Shown here one piece after another: positions 1 through 7,954 of a stretch of DNA of 32,859 nt. How positions within the stretch are numbered: the stretch's first letter is position 1; every line of letters begins with the position of its first letter. The translations under genes and the position numbers were made by a program. Under the pieces are notes generated by a model that made no database searches, was not told where the DNA came from, and saw nothing but the letters and a program-made list of their open reading frames with translations. Source of the stretch: Actinomycetota bacterium (GTDB taxonomy: Bacteria > Actinomycetota > Acidimicrobiia > Spongiisociales > UBA5794); NCBI GenBank assembly GCA_013151445.1, contig JAADIG010000008.1, positions 1 through 32,859 of the forward strand, given 5' to 3'.

Positions 1-1785
1 TGACACCCCAGTCAGGGTGAGAGCGGCTGGGATCACATCATCGACGGTGACACCGGTTGCGGTGTCGGGGCCGTTGTTTGTTGCAGCCACCGTGTAGGTA
101 AACGTGTCGCCGGGTAGTGGGGTTGCATTGTTTGTTGTTTTCGTGACCGCAATGTCAACGAGGGGAACTCGTAGCTGCGCACTAGCGGAGTTGTTGCCAG
201 CAACGGGGTCGACAAGATCGTTGCTGAGCACCGAGGCAGTGTTGACGATGTCCGAACCGGCAGTTCCTGTGTCGACTGTTGCGATGATCGTGAGTATCGC
301 CGACGCACCGGTTGGGAGCGCTCCGACCGTCCACGTCGACCCAACGTACGAGCCGTTCGTGGCGGACGCCGAAACGAGCGTAAGACCCGGCGGCAGTCCA
401 TCCGAAATCGCGACACCCGTGGTATTGGTTGGCCCGCTGTTGATCGCCGTCACCGTGTAGGTGATCGTGTCGCCCGGATTGGGCGTTGCGTTGTCGATGG
501 TCTTTGAGATGGCGAGGTCTGCGCCCCGCACTGTGAGAGAGGCTGAGGCAGTGTTGTTCATCGCGTCGACATCGAGGCCGGAGCCGCCGCTCTTCGTTGC
601 GGTGTTGACGATGGTGTTCCCCACCGTTCCCGCATCGACCGTGGCGGTAACCGTCAGCGTCACCGTGGCACTGCTCGCGAGAGTGCCAACGGCCCAGATT
701 CCGGTACCGGCGTTGTAAGTGCCCTGGGTCGCTGCGGCAGAGGCGAACGTGACCCCGACCGGGAGCGCATCGGTCACCTGGACACCGGTGGAGGTGTCGA
801 CCCCGTTGTTGGTTGCGGTCACTGTGTACGTCACAGTGTCACCAGGGTCGGGTTGGGGATTGTCGACGGACTTGCCGATCGCGATGTCAGCAGCCTGGAT
901 CTGCGACTCGAGAATGAACGAGGACAGCAATACAAAGTCGTTGCCCGAGGACATGCGGAGCTGGGTCGATGTTGCTCCGGCAGTAAGAGCGCCAGCGGGG
1001 ACCGCCATCGTGTCCATGTCGATGGCGATACCGGTCGACGAGTTCCACTGATTGTTACCGGAACTCGTCACGGTGCCGTTGACCCGGAAGCGTTCCCTGA
1101 ACCCGTTGCGCGATCCGCTGAGCCCGGCATCACCCTCGTAGAGGAGTACCTCGATTGCGCCCGTCGCACTCGGCGCCAGCGGTCCATGTGACACGGTGAC
1201 CGTGGTTTCACTGCCGTACACGATTTCGAGGCCGGAGTAGAAGTTGAGCTGAGAGACCGGCTCGGTCGGGTCCTCGTAAAAGACATAGATGGTGGCGCTC
1301 TTCATCACTGTCGAATACGTGCACCATGGTGCCCCGGTCGCCGAAGTGATATCGGCAATAGTGAATGTGCCACCGGCGGTCGTGACCAGAGACGTGATGT
1401 TCGTACGGGTCTGGAAGTAACCCTCGGTCGGATCGAAGAAGTCAGTGACTGCGACTCCCGATACCGGGGTCCCGTTCACTGTTGCGGTTGTGTCGGCAGT
1501 GTTACCCGATGCTGCCCACACAAGGTAGGCGGTATCGATTGTGGCACCGGCCGGCGCTGCCGGAAGGTTGATCGTGGCGCTCGACGCCACCGAGCACGCA
1601 CCCGTCATGAATGATGTGCTGGCGTTGTAGAAGCCGATGCGGCCCTGGAAGGTCTGTACGGAGGCGGGGACGATTGCTCCCGCGCTGGGTGTTCCAGCGA
1701 TCAACCCGACGGCGACGAGCAGTAGCGTAAGTATCAACGCTAAGGCTCGGCGCACCGAGGATTCTGTGACGTGGCCACCCACCAT
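1..1785 (-). CDS. Secreted DUF11-repeat surface protein (C-terminus beyond window)
   Basis: The minus-strand frame is open from an ATG at 1785 to base 1, giving 595 residues without a stop, so the gene is cut by the left edge. Residues 1-37 form a signal peptide: basic RR, a hydrophobic run (LALILTLLLVAVGLIAG), and a likely cleavage at SAGA. Residues about 38-295 are a beta-rich domain I cannot name. Three DUF11-type repeats of about 122 residues then begin near residues 298, 421 and 545, each opening with a form of ADIAxxKxxxNxxPxPGDTxTYTV. DUF11 repeats usually make stalk-like Ig-fold segments of large extracellular proteins. Nothing visible here gives a ligand or anchor; that would lie in the missing C-terminus. 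The repeats also create long antisense frames on the plus strand, which are not genes. Confidence 0.82.
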   Translation of the reverse strand, partial: MVGGHVTESSVRRALALILTLLLVAVGLIAGTPSAGAIVPASVQTFQGRIGFYNASTSFMTGACSVASSATINLPAAPAGATIDTAYLVWAASGNTADTTATVNGTPVSGVAVTDFFDPTEGYFQTRTNITSLVTTAGGTFTIADITSATGAPWCTYSTVMKSATIYVFYEDPTEPVSQLNFYSGLEIVYGSETTVTVSHGPLAPSATGAIEVLLYEGDAGLSGSRNGFRERFRVNGTVTSSGNNQWNSSTGIAIDMDTMAVPAGALTAGATSTQLRMSSGNDFVLLSSFILESQIQAADIAIGKSVDNPQPDPGDTVTYTVTATNNGVDTSTGVQVTDALPVGVTFASAAATQGTYNAGTGIWAVGTLASSATVTLTVTATVDAGTVGNTIVNTATKSGGSGLDVDAMNNTASASLTVRGADLAISKTIDNATPNPGDTITYTVTAINSGPTNTTGVAISDGLPPGLTLVSASATNGSYVGSTWTVGALPTGASAILTIIATVDTGTAGSDIVNTASVLSNDLVDPVAGNNSASAQLRVPLVDIAVTKTTNNATPLPGDTFTYTVAATNNGPDTATGVTVDDVIPAALTLTGVS

Positions 1786-1877
1786 TATCGTCTCGCTTTC
1801 GCGTGTGTCGTGTCTTCATACGACCAAGAAAGCGAGCCCGTCGGGAAAGGTGCGAACGATTCCGCCGGGATACGATC

Positions 1878-1904
1878 TTGGCATCACCAGTTGTGGCGTA
1901 GAAT
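1878..1904 (+). promoter_or_regulatory. Possible promoter for thiI
   Basis: TTGGCA (1878-1883) and TAGAAT (1899-1904) are separated by 15 bp, slightly short for a housekeeping sigma factor. They lie about 80 bp before the thiI ATG, in the gap between divergently transcribed genes. Weak call. Confidence 0.3.
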
Positions 1905-1984
1905 CGGGTTAGATCCGGGGGACCTTGAGAAGTTTCGGACCCTACCCGACACCGGACCGACCCCTACCCGACAACGGAGTTCGT

Positions 1985-3250
1985 ATGAACACCAGCGAAA
2001 AACCATCAGATGATGACGTGCTGGCAGTGGTCGCTCATGTCACGCTGTCACCCGAGATCTACCTGAAATCGGCCACGGTTGGTCGAAAGTTTGCGAAGAA
2101 GCTTCGCAAGAACATGAGAGCTGCCCTGGGGCCGATCAACGTCGAGATGCGCCAGCTCGGTACTGCCCGCCTCGAAATCAAGACATCGGATTACAAAACG
2201 GTCGCCGACCGTCTTGCACGGGTCTTTGGAATCCACTCGATCGCCCGCGTACAGACATTCCGCTTCGAGACACTCGACGACCTGGTGGACACGCTCACAC
2301 CGCATACCCAGCCCCTAGTTGTTGGAAAACGATTTGCGGTTCGAGTGCGGAGACGCGGTGCCCACGAGTGGCGCGGCGCCGACCTTGAGCGCGCCCTTGG
2401 CGCGGCTCTGTTTCCCGCTTCGGACGGCGTCGACCTCACCAACCCGCAAGAAACTGTCCAGGTTCGTATCGAGGGCCAGCGCGCCCATGTGTTACTCGAC
2501 CGCATTGAAGGTGCCGGTGGCATGCCGCTGGCGAGCCAGGGGCGGGCGCTCGTGCTCCTGTCCGGTGGGTTCGATTCGCCGGTCGCGGCGTGGTCATTGA
2601 TGCGCCGCGGCGTCGCCGTTGAGTTTGTGCACTTCAAACTTGAATGTTCCCAATCAGATCATGCTCTCGCTGTCGGCCAGCAATTGTGGAGCGAGTGGGG
2701 AATGGGTAGCAGGGGCCGTGTGCACATCCTTGAGTTCCAACCGGTGAAGGATGCGCTGCGCGAGCAACTCGACCCGAGACTCCGCCAGATCGTATTGAAA
2801 CGTCTCATGATGATGGCCGGTGACGGTGTTGCGGCCCGTCTCGGAATCCCCGTGCTCGCGACGGGTGAAGCGATCGGCCAAGTCTCCTCGCAGACGTTCC
2901 CCCACCTTGTTGAGTTAGACCAAGCAATCGAACGACCCATTTTTCGTCCTTTGCTCACTGTTGATAAGAACACCATTGTGCAGACGTCGCGGCGAATTGG
3001 CACGTTCGATCTGTCCTCGCGAGCCGTGGAGGTCTGCGACCTATCAGATGGCCACCCCGTTGCAACCCGGGCCAAACATCGCGATATCGTCGATGCGGAG
3101 GGCAAGCTCGGGGCGACGATTGTTGACGATGCGCTCGACCAATGGGAGGTGGCGGATCTCAGCGCATGGCTGCCGGGTGAGCCGTTGCGCAAATTCGATC
3201 CAGCTATCGATTCGCCCGCCTGGTTGCGCGACGGTGCGGCCCAACCGTGA
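1985..3250 (+). CDS. thiI: tRNA 4-thiouridine sulfurtransferase ThiI (no rhodanese domain)
   Basis: ThiI adenylates and thiolates uridine 8 of tRNA and, in some bacteria, feeds sulfur to thiamine thiazole synthesis. I chose the ATG at 1985 because GGAG (1976-1979) precedes it; the frame extends upstream to a TTG at 1925 but without support. The 421-residue protein has an N-terminal ferredoxin-like/THUMP region (about 10-165), a PP-loop ATP site SGGFDSPVA (193-201), and the family segment ATGEAIGQVSSQT (about 292-304). C351 in VEVC aligns with the E. coli Cys344 region. E. coli ThiI has 482 residues with a C-terminal rhodanese domain carrying the persulfide Cys456; this protein stops before it, so another protein must deliver sulfur. 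The stop overlaps the next gene by GTGA. Confidence 0.93.
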   Translation: MNTSEKPSDDDVLAVVAHVTLSPEIYLKSATVGRKFAKKLRKNMRAALGPINVEMRQLGTARLEIKTSDYKTVADRLARVFGIHSIARVQTFRFETLDDLVDTLTPHTQPLVVGKRFAVRVRRRGAHEWRGADLERALGAALFPASDGVDLTNPQETVQVRIEGQRAHVLLDRIEGAGGMPLASQGRALVLLSGGFDSPVAAWSLMRRGVAVEFVHFKLECSQSDHALAVGQQLWSEWGMGSRGRVHILEFQPVKDALREQLDPRLRQIVLKRLMMMAGDGVAARLGIPVLATGEAIGQVSSQTFPHLVELDQAIERPIFRPLLTVDKNTIVQTSRRIGTFDLSSRAVEVCDLSDGHPVATRAKHRDIVDAEGKLGATIVDDALDQWEVADLSAWLPGEPLRKFDPAIDSPAWLRDGAAQP

Positions 3251-4407
3251 CGGACGCTGCCATCGCACTCGGGTTGAACCCGTCTCTTTCGGTGTGGATC
3301 AGCATCGGGTTGCTCGTGTTGGGCACGATCCTGATCTTCGGCACGTTGCTCTCTGCGGTTCGTACCGTCATCTTGCCGCGGGGGACTACCTCAATGTTGA
3401 ATCGAATTGTGTTCCGGGTCGGGTTTCTCGGTTTCGCCACGGCTGCGAGGAGACGCCGAACGTATGAAGGTCGGGACCGGGTCATGGCCCAGTTCGGGCC
3501 GGTCAGCCTGGTGTTGCTCGGCATGGTGTGGCTTGCGGCGGTGGCGAGCGGCTACAGCCTGGTGTTCTGGGCAACGGGGGCGGACTCTCTCTCCGCCGGC
3601 GCAGTGCTGAGCGGATCGTCAATAACAACGCTTGGGTCCGCACCACCGGCATCCGGTATTCATCAGGCCCTGAGTTACTCCGAGGCAACGCTCGGATTGT
3701 TCCTTGGGGCACTGATGATCACGTACTTGCCAACGCTGTACAGCGTGTTCTCGCGACGCGAGGTCCAGGTAGCGACCCTCGAAGTCAGAGCCGGCACTCC
3801 ACCGTCTGCCGGTGAGTTCCTCGTGCGCTACCACAACCTGGGATGGCTTGATCGCCTCGACGAAGTGTTCCTTGAATGGGAGCGTTGGTTTGCGGAACTA
3901 GAGGAGTCGCACACTTCCTATCCGGTACTCAACTTCTTTCGTTCCCCGGAACCCGACCGGTCATGGGTGACCGCGGCTGGAACGGTTCTCGATGCCGCTG
4001 CTTTGACCAGAGCCTGTGTTGATGTCTCCTACCCGAAGGGTGCGGCTGCGGTGTGCATCCGGTCCGGTTACCTGGCACTGCGGCGGCTCGCCGACTTCTT
4101 TGGAATCGGATACGAGGCGAATCCCCTCCCGACCGACCGCATCGCAGTGGCACGCTCGGAGTTTGATGAGGTCTGGAACGCACTGCGCGCGGCCGACGTA
4201 CCCCTCGTGGCGGACCAGGACCGGGCGTGGACGGATTATGCGGGTTGGCGGGTGAACTATGAGTCACTCATCTTGGACTTCGCCGAGATCACCATGGCTC
4301 CCTACGCACCGTGGACTTCGGATCGCTCGTCGTTGAGTCATCAGCTCCCGCGGATCACCCGTTTCGGGGCCCCACCGGGAGAGTCGATTCCCTACAGCGG
4401 GACCTGA
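3247..4407 (+). CDS. Membrane protein with K+ channel-like pore region
   Basis: This 386-residue protein starts at a GTG overlapping the thiI stop by four bases, so translation is probably coupled. Hydrophobic segments lie at about 16-40, 84-108 and 146-168. Between the last two, SGSSITTLGSA (122-132) sits where a two-helix K+ channel has its pore helix and TVGYG filter; spacing and the preceding Ser/Thr pattern fit, but the filter itself is not canonical. The remaining roughly 215 residues are soluble, probably cytoplasmic, and end in a Tyr/Pro-rich segment (YESLILDF...APYAPW). I know no function for this soluble domain. The protein could be a divergent channel or an unrelated membrane protein; the family call is an inference from pattern only. 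Confidence 0.6.
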   Translation: MTDAAIALGLNPSLSVWISIGLLVLGTILIFGTLLSAVRTVILPRGTTSMLNRIVFRVGFLGFATAARRRRTYEGRDRVMAQFGPVSLVLLGMVWLAAVASGYSLVFWATGADSLSAGAVLSGSSITTLGSAPPASGIHQALSYSEATLGLFLGALMITYLPTLYSVFSRREVQVATLEVRAGTPPSAGEFLVRYHNLGWLDRLDEVFLEWERWFAELEESHTSYPVLNFFRSPEPDRSWVTAAGTVLDAAALTRACVDVSYPKGAAAVCIRSGYLALRRLADFFGIGYEANPLPTDRIAVARSEFDEVWNALRAADVPLVADQDRAWTDYAGWRVNYESLILDFAEITMAPYAPWTSDRSSLSHQLPRITRFGAPPGESIPYSGT

Positions 4408-4525
4408 TTCGTCGCTCCGCCCTGGTCGGCTGCGGCCGCCACCGGCCAAACGTGCTCTCTTATGCGACAATCTGTGTAACGCTAGGTCGTAGCAGTCCCC
4501 GCGTCTGCTGCCGAGGAGCCACCAC

Positions 4526-5419
4526 ATGCAACAACAAAGATTTGCGTCCATCCGTGAACGGATGGTCGGAGAGACTGGAGTTGTCATGTTGATCGGACCG
4601 CGTGATACGGGGAAAACAACCCTGGGGCGTCTGCTTATCGCCGACGCGCTCGATGCTGGGCTGCGCTGTGCGTTGGTTGACGCAGATACCGCTCGGTCGT
4701 CGGTCGGCCCGCCGGCATGTGTCGGACTCAGATTCGTGTCGTCGTCTGAGGATCTCGACAACATCGCGAAAGCGGATGCCCTGCGCTTCGTTGGATCGAC
4801 CCACCCGCGCGGTGTCGTCCTGCCTCATGTGGTTGCGGTGGCGGCGTTGGTTGCCCAGGCCCGCGAGCGTGCGGAACTGATCGTTGTCGACACGACGAGC
4901 GCGGTTGCCGGAGTAGTTGGGCAAACGCTGAAATACCATCTTGCAGAACTCGCACAACCATCGGTCATCATTGCGCTCCAGCGAGGGACCGAGATGGATG
5001 CGATCGTTGGCATGTTGCGGCGGTTCCTGTCTGCGCGCGTTGCCGTGCTGGAACCCGAGGTTCAGGTAGTGCCTGCCGGGCCTGTTCAAGCAGCGGAAGA
5101 ACTCGCTGCCGCGTTTCGCAGGGAGCTATCACCACCGCTACCGCGGTGGCGTGTGCAGCCAACGGTATTCGCACCGACGCTCCCCGACGGGTTCGAACTG
5201 GAACCTCTCGACGGCACCATCGTCGGGATCCAAAACTCCAGTGGTGAGTGCCTCGGTCTCGGTGTCCTTGACCACGACGGTGACACTCTTCGAGTCGCGA
5301 CTCATCACGGAGAGTCCATGAGTGGGCTCAGGGTCGGGTCGCTCAAGGTGGACCTCACGACGTTCGCCACGACCCGCATCCGGCTACGAGAACTCTTCTT
5401 CGGGCTTTCTGCTTCTTGA
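4526..5419 (+). CDS. Clp1/Grc3-like polynucleotide 5'-hydroxyl kinase (P-loop)
   Basis: The ATG follows GAGGAG at 4513-4518. The 297-residue protein has a Walker A motif GPRDTGKTT (24-32), then VDADTARSSVGPPACVGL (51-68), the counterpart of the Clp1/Grc3 signature DxDxGQSxxxPPG, with Gly-Gln changed to Ala-Arg. FVGSTHPRG follows, matching the family TSPxG segment, and LIVVDTTS is the Walker B strand. The order and spacing fit the CLP1_P kinase domain, which phosphorylates 5'-hydroxyl ends of RNA or DNA. The C-terminal 90 residues look like a small beta domain. The GQ change means activity cannot be assumed. It stands about 120 bp after the channel-like gene, likely with its own promoter. No RNA repair ligase is adjacent. 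Confidence 0.7.
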   Translation: MQQQRFASIRERMVGETGVVMLIGPRDTGKTTLGRLLIADALDAGLRCALVDADTARSSVGPPACVGLRFVSSSEDLDNIAKADALRFVGSTHPRGVVLPHVVAVAALVAQARERAELIVVDTTSAVAGVVGQTLKYHLAELAQPSVIIALQRGTEMDAIVGMLRRFLSARVAVLEPEVQVVPAGPVQAAEELAAAFRRELSPPLPRWRVQPTVFAPTLPDGFELEPLDGTIVGIQNSSGECLGLGVLDHDGDTLRVATHHGESMSGLRVGSLKVDLTTFATTRIRLRELFFGLSAS

Positions 5420-5456
5420 CGAATGTGCCGGTGGTACCCGAGCGCTAACAATTCAC

Positions 5457-6065
5457 CTAGTGGACCGCCTTGTCAGCGGACATCACGGCGAAGCCTGCCT
5501 CAGTGTCATGGACACTAAAGATACGACGCCCCGGTTGGATTGCACCCTGGATGGTCGAAATGTTCAATCCCATGGCGCGCCAGCGCAATGCAACGCCCTC
5601 CAGCGGTTCCTCACAGACCAGCGTGACCCCATAAATCGCCGGGTTACGAACCGGCGACTCGACGACCTCGACGAGCGGACCCGCCCGAAAGAATGCCGCT
5701 GGTCGACCCTTGACCTTCATTTGCAACCGCGGATCGAGGCCCGCCTCAGCAAAAACCACAATCGCCTCGTCGAGTGATGGGACGAGCAGGACGACGTGGT
5801 CAACAGCCCACCCTGCAACATGTGTCGGCTCCTGTAGGGCAGTGTCGGTGTCCTCAACGGCAGGTATGTTGAAGGTCGGAGCGGTCTCGGACCAGCTCCA
5901 TGCCGGATCACCAGTCACGAGATGTACGGAGCGCCCCACCCACTGGCTCGGGAATCCAAACGTTTCCCACGGCAGTGGGAGCTGGAGTGTGGTCAGATGT
6001 TGTGCAGGGATGAGATCGGCCTCGGGTAGCGACCCAGGGGATTGTACTGAGGAGAGACCCGACAT
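5457..6065 (-). CDS. VOC/glyoxalase-fold protein
   Basis: This 202-residue protein starts at ATG 6065. Residues from about 88 (VDHVVLLVPSLDEAI, then FxxAGLDPR and FFRAGPLVEVVE) show the beta-alpha-beta pattern of the vicinal oxygen chelate superfamily; a second paired module would follow with YGVTLVCEEPLEGVALRWRAMGL. The VDHVVLLV His and the VEVVE Glu stand where VOC metal ligands usually lie. The first 85 residues resemble no domain I recognise. Substrate is unknown: the superfamily includes lyases, dioxygenases and resistance proteins. The gene stands alone, convergent with the kinase gene and separated from the upstream operon by about 240 bp. Confidence 0.7.
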   Translation of the reverse strand: MSGLSSVQSPGSLPEADLIPAQHLTTLQLPLPWETFGFPSQWVGRSVHLVTGDPAWSWSETAPTFNIPAVEDTDTALQEPTHVAGWAVDHVVLLVPSLDEAIVVFAEAGLDPRLQMKVKGRPAAFFRAGPLVEVVESPVRNPAIYGVTLVCEEPLEGVALRWRAMGLNISTIQGAIQPGRRIFSVHDTEAGFAVMSADKAVH

Positions 6066-6255
6066 ACCGCAACCAACGGTCCCGCACTTCCCTTAACGAG
6101 GATTCCTTGGCGCAGCACCTCGGGTCTCTACTTGGAACCTACCGAAGCCTCAAATCGTGTTCAACCCCCCTGTAAACGCGGTTACTTGCGGTCAAGCACT
6201 ATCGCGAGTCGTGATCCGGGCAACAAACTCGGGGGAAAGGGCACTCCGGCGGCTG

Positions 6256-6287
6256 TTATCCACATATCCACAGCCGGTTGTGCACAA
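6256..6287. promoter_or_regulatory. Cluster of DnaA-box-like sequences
   Basis: TTATCCACA (6256-6264) is the exact consensus DnaA box. ATATCCACA (6264-6272) is a one-mismatch direct copy, and the palindrome TTGTGCACAA (6278-6287) contains a one-mismatch TTGTCCACA-type box. The first two are enclosed by CGGCTGT/ACAGCCG arms (6250-6256 and 6270-6276), so the segment could also form a hairpin downstream of the ybjN-like gene. No dnaA, dnaN or AT-rich unwinding element is near, so it could be a DnaA titration site, a terminator or chance. Confidence 0.35.
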
Positions 6288-6305
6288 CAGCCTGGGACAA
6301 GTATT

Positions 6306-6734
6306 TCACCGCGATCTTTCGCGACCCGGTCGGGCGGCCTCCACACACTGGTGAAAGAGACGTTCAACGCCGTCATGGACCGCACCGACGACGACACCAA
6401 GCATGTCCTGATCAACGGAACCAGCGGGAACTCGCCCCGTGAGATAGATGTCATCGCGTCGGTCGAACGAAACCAGGGCTGGCCAGCTCGTGTGGTTGAA
6501 CTTCAGGAAGCGACGATGCAGTGTTGGATCATCGAGACGGCCGAACAGATACGCCTCGAACCGCAGGGTGATCTCGCCACAATCGAACCAGATCGTCGTT
6601 GCCTCGCGACAGTCCTGGACGATGCGCACCCCGCGACGTCCCTCAAGCTCACCCGCCCAGACAATGCCCGACTCCGGGTCGGTCGCCCACGCAGACGTTG
6701 TTGTGGCGACGAAATCCCACAGTGGCCGGTTCAC
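6306..6734 (-). CDS. YbjN-domain protein, last gene of the mshA operon
   Basis: A 142-residue soluble protein starting at a GTG that overlaps the mshA stop (GTGA). Its composition (beta strands with Trp, e.g. TIWFDCGEITLRFEAYLFG, then a helical C-terminus) fits the YbjN / type III chaperone-like fold. The position agrees with established gene order: in mycobacteria a YbjN-family gene follows mshA directly. The molecular role is unknown; YbjN-type proteins are usually taken as chaperone-like or stress-related. Family assignment rests on context as much as on sequence. Confidence 0.65.
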   Translation of the reverse strand: MNRPLWDFVATTTSAWATDPESGIVWAGELEGRRGVRIVQDCREATTIWFDCGEITLRFEAYLFGRLDDPTLHRRFLKFNHTSWPALVSFDRRDDIYLTGRVPAGSVDQDMLGVVVGAVHDGVERLFHQCVEAARPGRERSR

Positions 6735-7954
6735 AGGGCCTTGATCCCGTCATACAACTCAAGGAGTCGGTCCACCGTCTTCTCCCAGGAGAACTTGTGG
6801 GCGTTGGCGATCGCCTGGAGCTGCATGTGGGCATGGTCGTCGGGAGAAGAGAGGGTTTTGTCGATGGCCGCGGCGAACGCACTCGGCGAGTGCCCGTCGA
6901 TTAGGATCCCCGACTCCCCATCGGTGACAACGTACGGAAGGCCGCCGACGCTCGAAGCAATCACAGGCAGACCGCATGCCTGCGCCTCGGCCGCGACCAA
7001 TCCGAACGATTCACTGCGGCTCGGCATCAACAGGAGATCGGCACCGCGGTAGTAGGCGGGGAGGCGCTCGTGGGACTCCGGGCCGGTGAACGTCACGCGG
7101 TCGGCAATACCGAGGTCGGTCGCCAATGTCTGCAGCATGGCGAGTTCACTGTCACCTGCCGGACCGCTCGGTCCGCCGACGATCACGAGACGCACGTCAT
7201 CGATGCCACGGTGTGCGACCTCAGCCGTGGCGGCCACTGCAATGTCGAAACCCTTCAATGCCTGGATACGTCCGACACACAGCAGTGTCGGTTCATTGCC
7301 CCATCCCAAGGTTTGTCGCGCTTCATCCCGGCTACCGGGTGAAAACAGTGTGTGGTCTATTCCCGGAGGACTGATGCACAGGCGTTCGGGGGTCGCCCCG
7401 TAGTGGTCAAGGAGGTCGTCGAATTCATACGGTGTCGAAGCGACAACGCAGTCGGACTGCGCAATGGTGTTGAACTCGATGCCCTTGCGGATCTCCGATG
7501 CCGCAGGTTCGTCATCGCGGCGGTTGACATCTTTGACTCTCCCGAGAGTATGGAACGAGTTGGCCAGTGGGATTCCGAGGCGGTTCTTCAGACGGACGCC
7601 GGTTCTGCCGCTCAACCAGTAGTGGGAGTGTATGAGGTCGAACGTCAAACCCGACTCGTCGATCCAACGTTCAACACCGTCACCAAATTCATCGACGTGC
7701 TGCACCATATCGGCCATCGGTATTGGTCTTGTCGGTCCGGCTTCGATGCGAACGACGGTGTACAGCGGCGACACTTCTGCATCGATCGGCACCCCGGCCT
7801 GGCAGGCTCGTGTGAACACGACCACATGGATACCGTGCTCGGCCATCACCTGGGATAGCTCATCGATGTAGACGTTCATCCCGCCGGCGTTCCCAACTCC
7901 GGGTTGAAGCCGTGGCGAGGTGTGCATGCTGATAACGGCGAGTCGCGAAATCAT
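6731..7954 (-). CDS. mshA: MshA-like glycosyltransferase (mycothiol biosynthesis)
   Basis: MshA transfers N-acetylglucosamine from UDP-GlcNAc to 1L-myo-inositol 1-phosphate, the first committed step to mycothiol, the actinobacterial low-molecular-weight thiol. The 407-residue protein opens with HTSP..QPGVGNAGGMNVY, the MshA signature in the GT4 family. The C-terminal nucleotide-sugar domain has PSRSESFGLVAAEAQACGLPV, the E-x7-E motif. Length and architecture are normal for MshA (GT-B fold, two Rossmann domains). It overlaps the acetyltransferase gene upstream by ATGA and the YbjN gene downstream by GTGA. A different GT4 enzyme is possible, but signature and neighbour both favour MshA. mshB, mshC and mshD are not in the window. 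Confidence 0.87.
   Translation of the reverse strand: MISRLAVISMHTSPRLQPGVGNAGGMNVYIDELSQVMAEHGIHVVVFTRACQAGVPIDAEVSPLYTVVRIEAGPTRPIPMADMVQHVDEFGDGVERWIDESGLTFDLIHSHYWLSGRTGVRLKNRLGIPLANSFHTLGRVKDVNRRDDEPAASEIRKGIEFNTIAQSDCVVASTPYEFDDLLDHYGATPERLCISPPGIDHTLFSPGSRDEARQTLGWGNEPTLLCVGRIQALKGFDIAVAATAEVAHRGIDDVRLVIVGGPSGPAGDSELAMLQTLATDLGIADRVTFTGPESHERLPAYYRGADLLLMPSRSESFGLVAAEAQACGLPVIASSVGGLPYVVTDGESGILIDGHSPSAFAAAIDKTLSSPDDHAHMQLQAIANAHKFSWEKTVDRLLELYDGIKAL

Noticed and set aside
104-1051. Three consecutive plus-strand frames of 85-118 codons opposite the surface protein
   Set aside because: They are antisense to the DUF11 repeats, rich in Val/Ala/Pro, and have no ribosome sites or recognisable domains; the minus-strand frame is continuous with a signal peptide.
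5457-6065. VOC protein as 4-hydroxyphenylpyruvate dioxygenase for the homogentisate pathway
   Set aside because: It is only 202 residues, lacks the C-terminal iron-binding repeat of that enzyme, and lies 11 kb from the operon.
6256-6287. Chromosomal origin oriC
   Set aside because: Only three boxes, no AT-rich element and no dnaA or dnaN nearby; kept only as a DnaA-box cluster.
6132-7052. A 306-codon plus-strand frame opposite ybjN and mshA
   Set aside because: No domain or ribosome site; it is the shadow of two genes joined by stop-start overlap.
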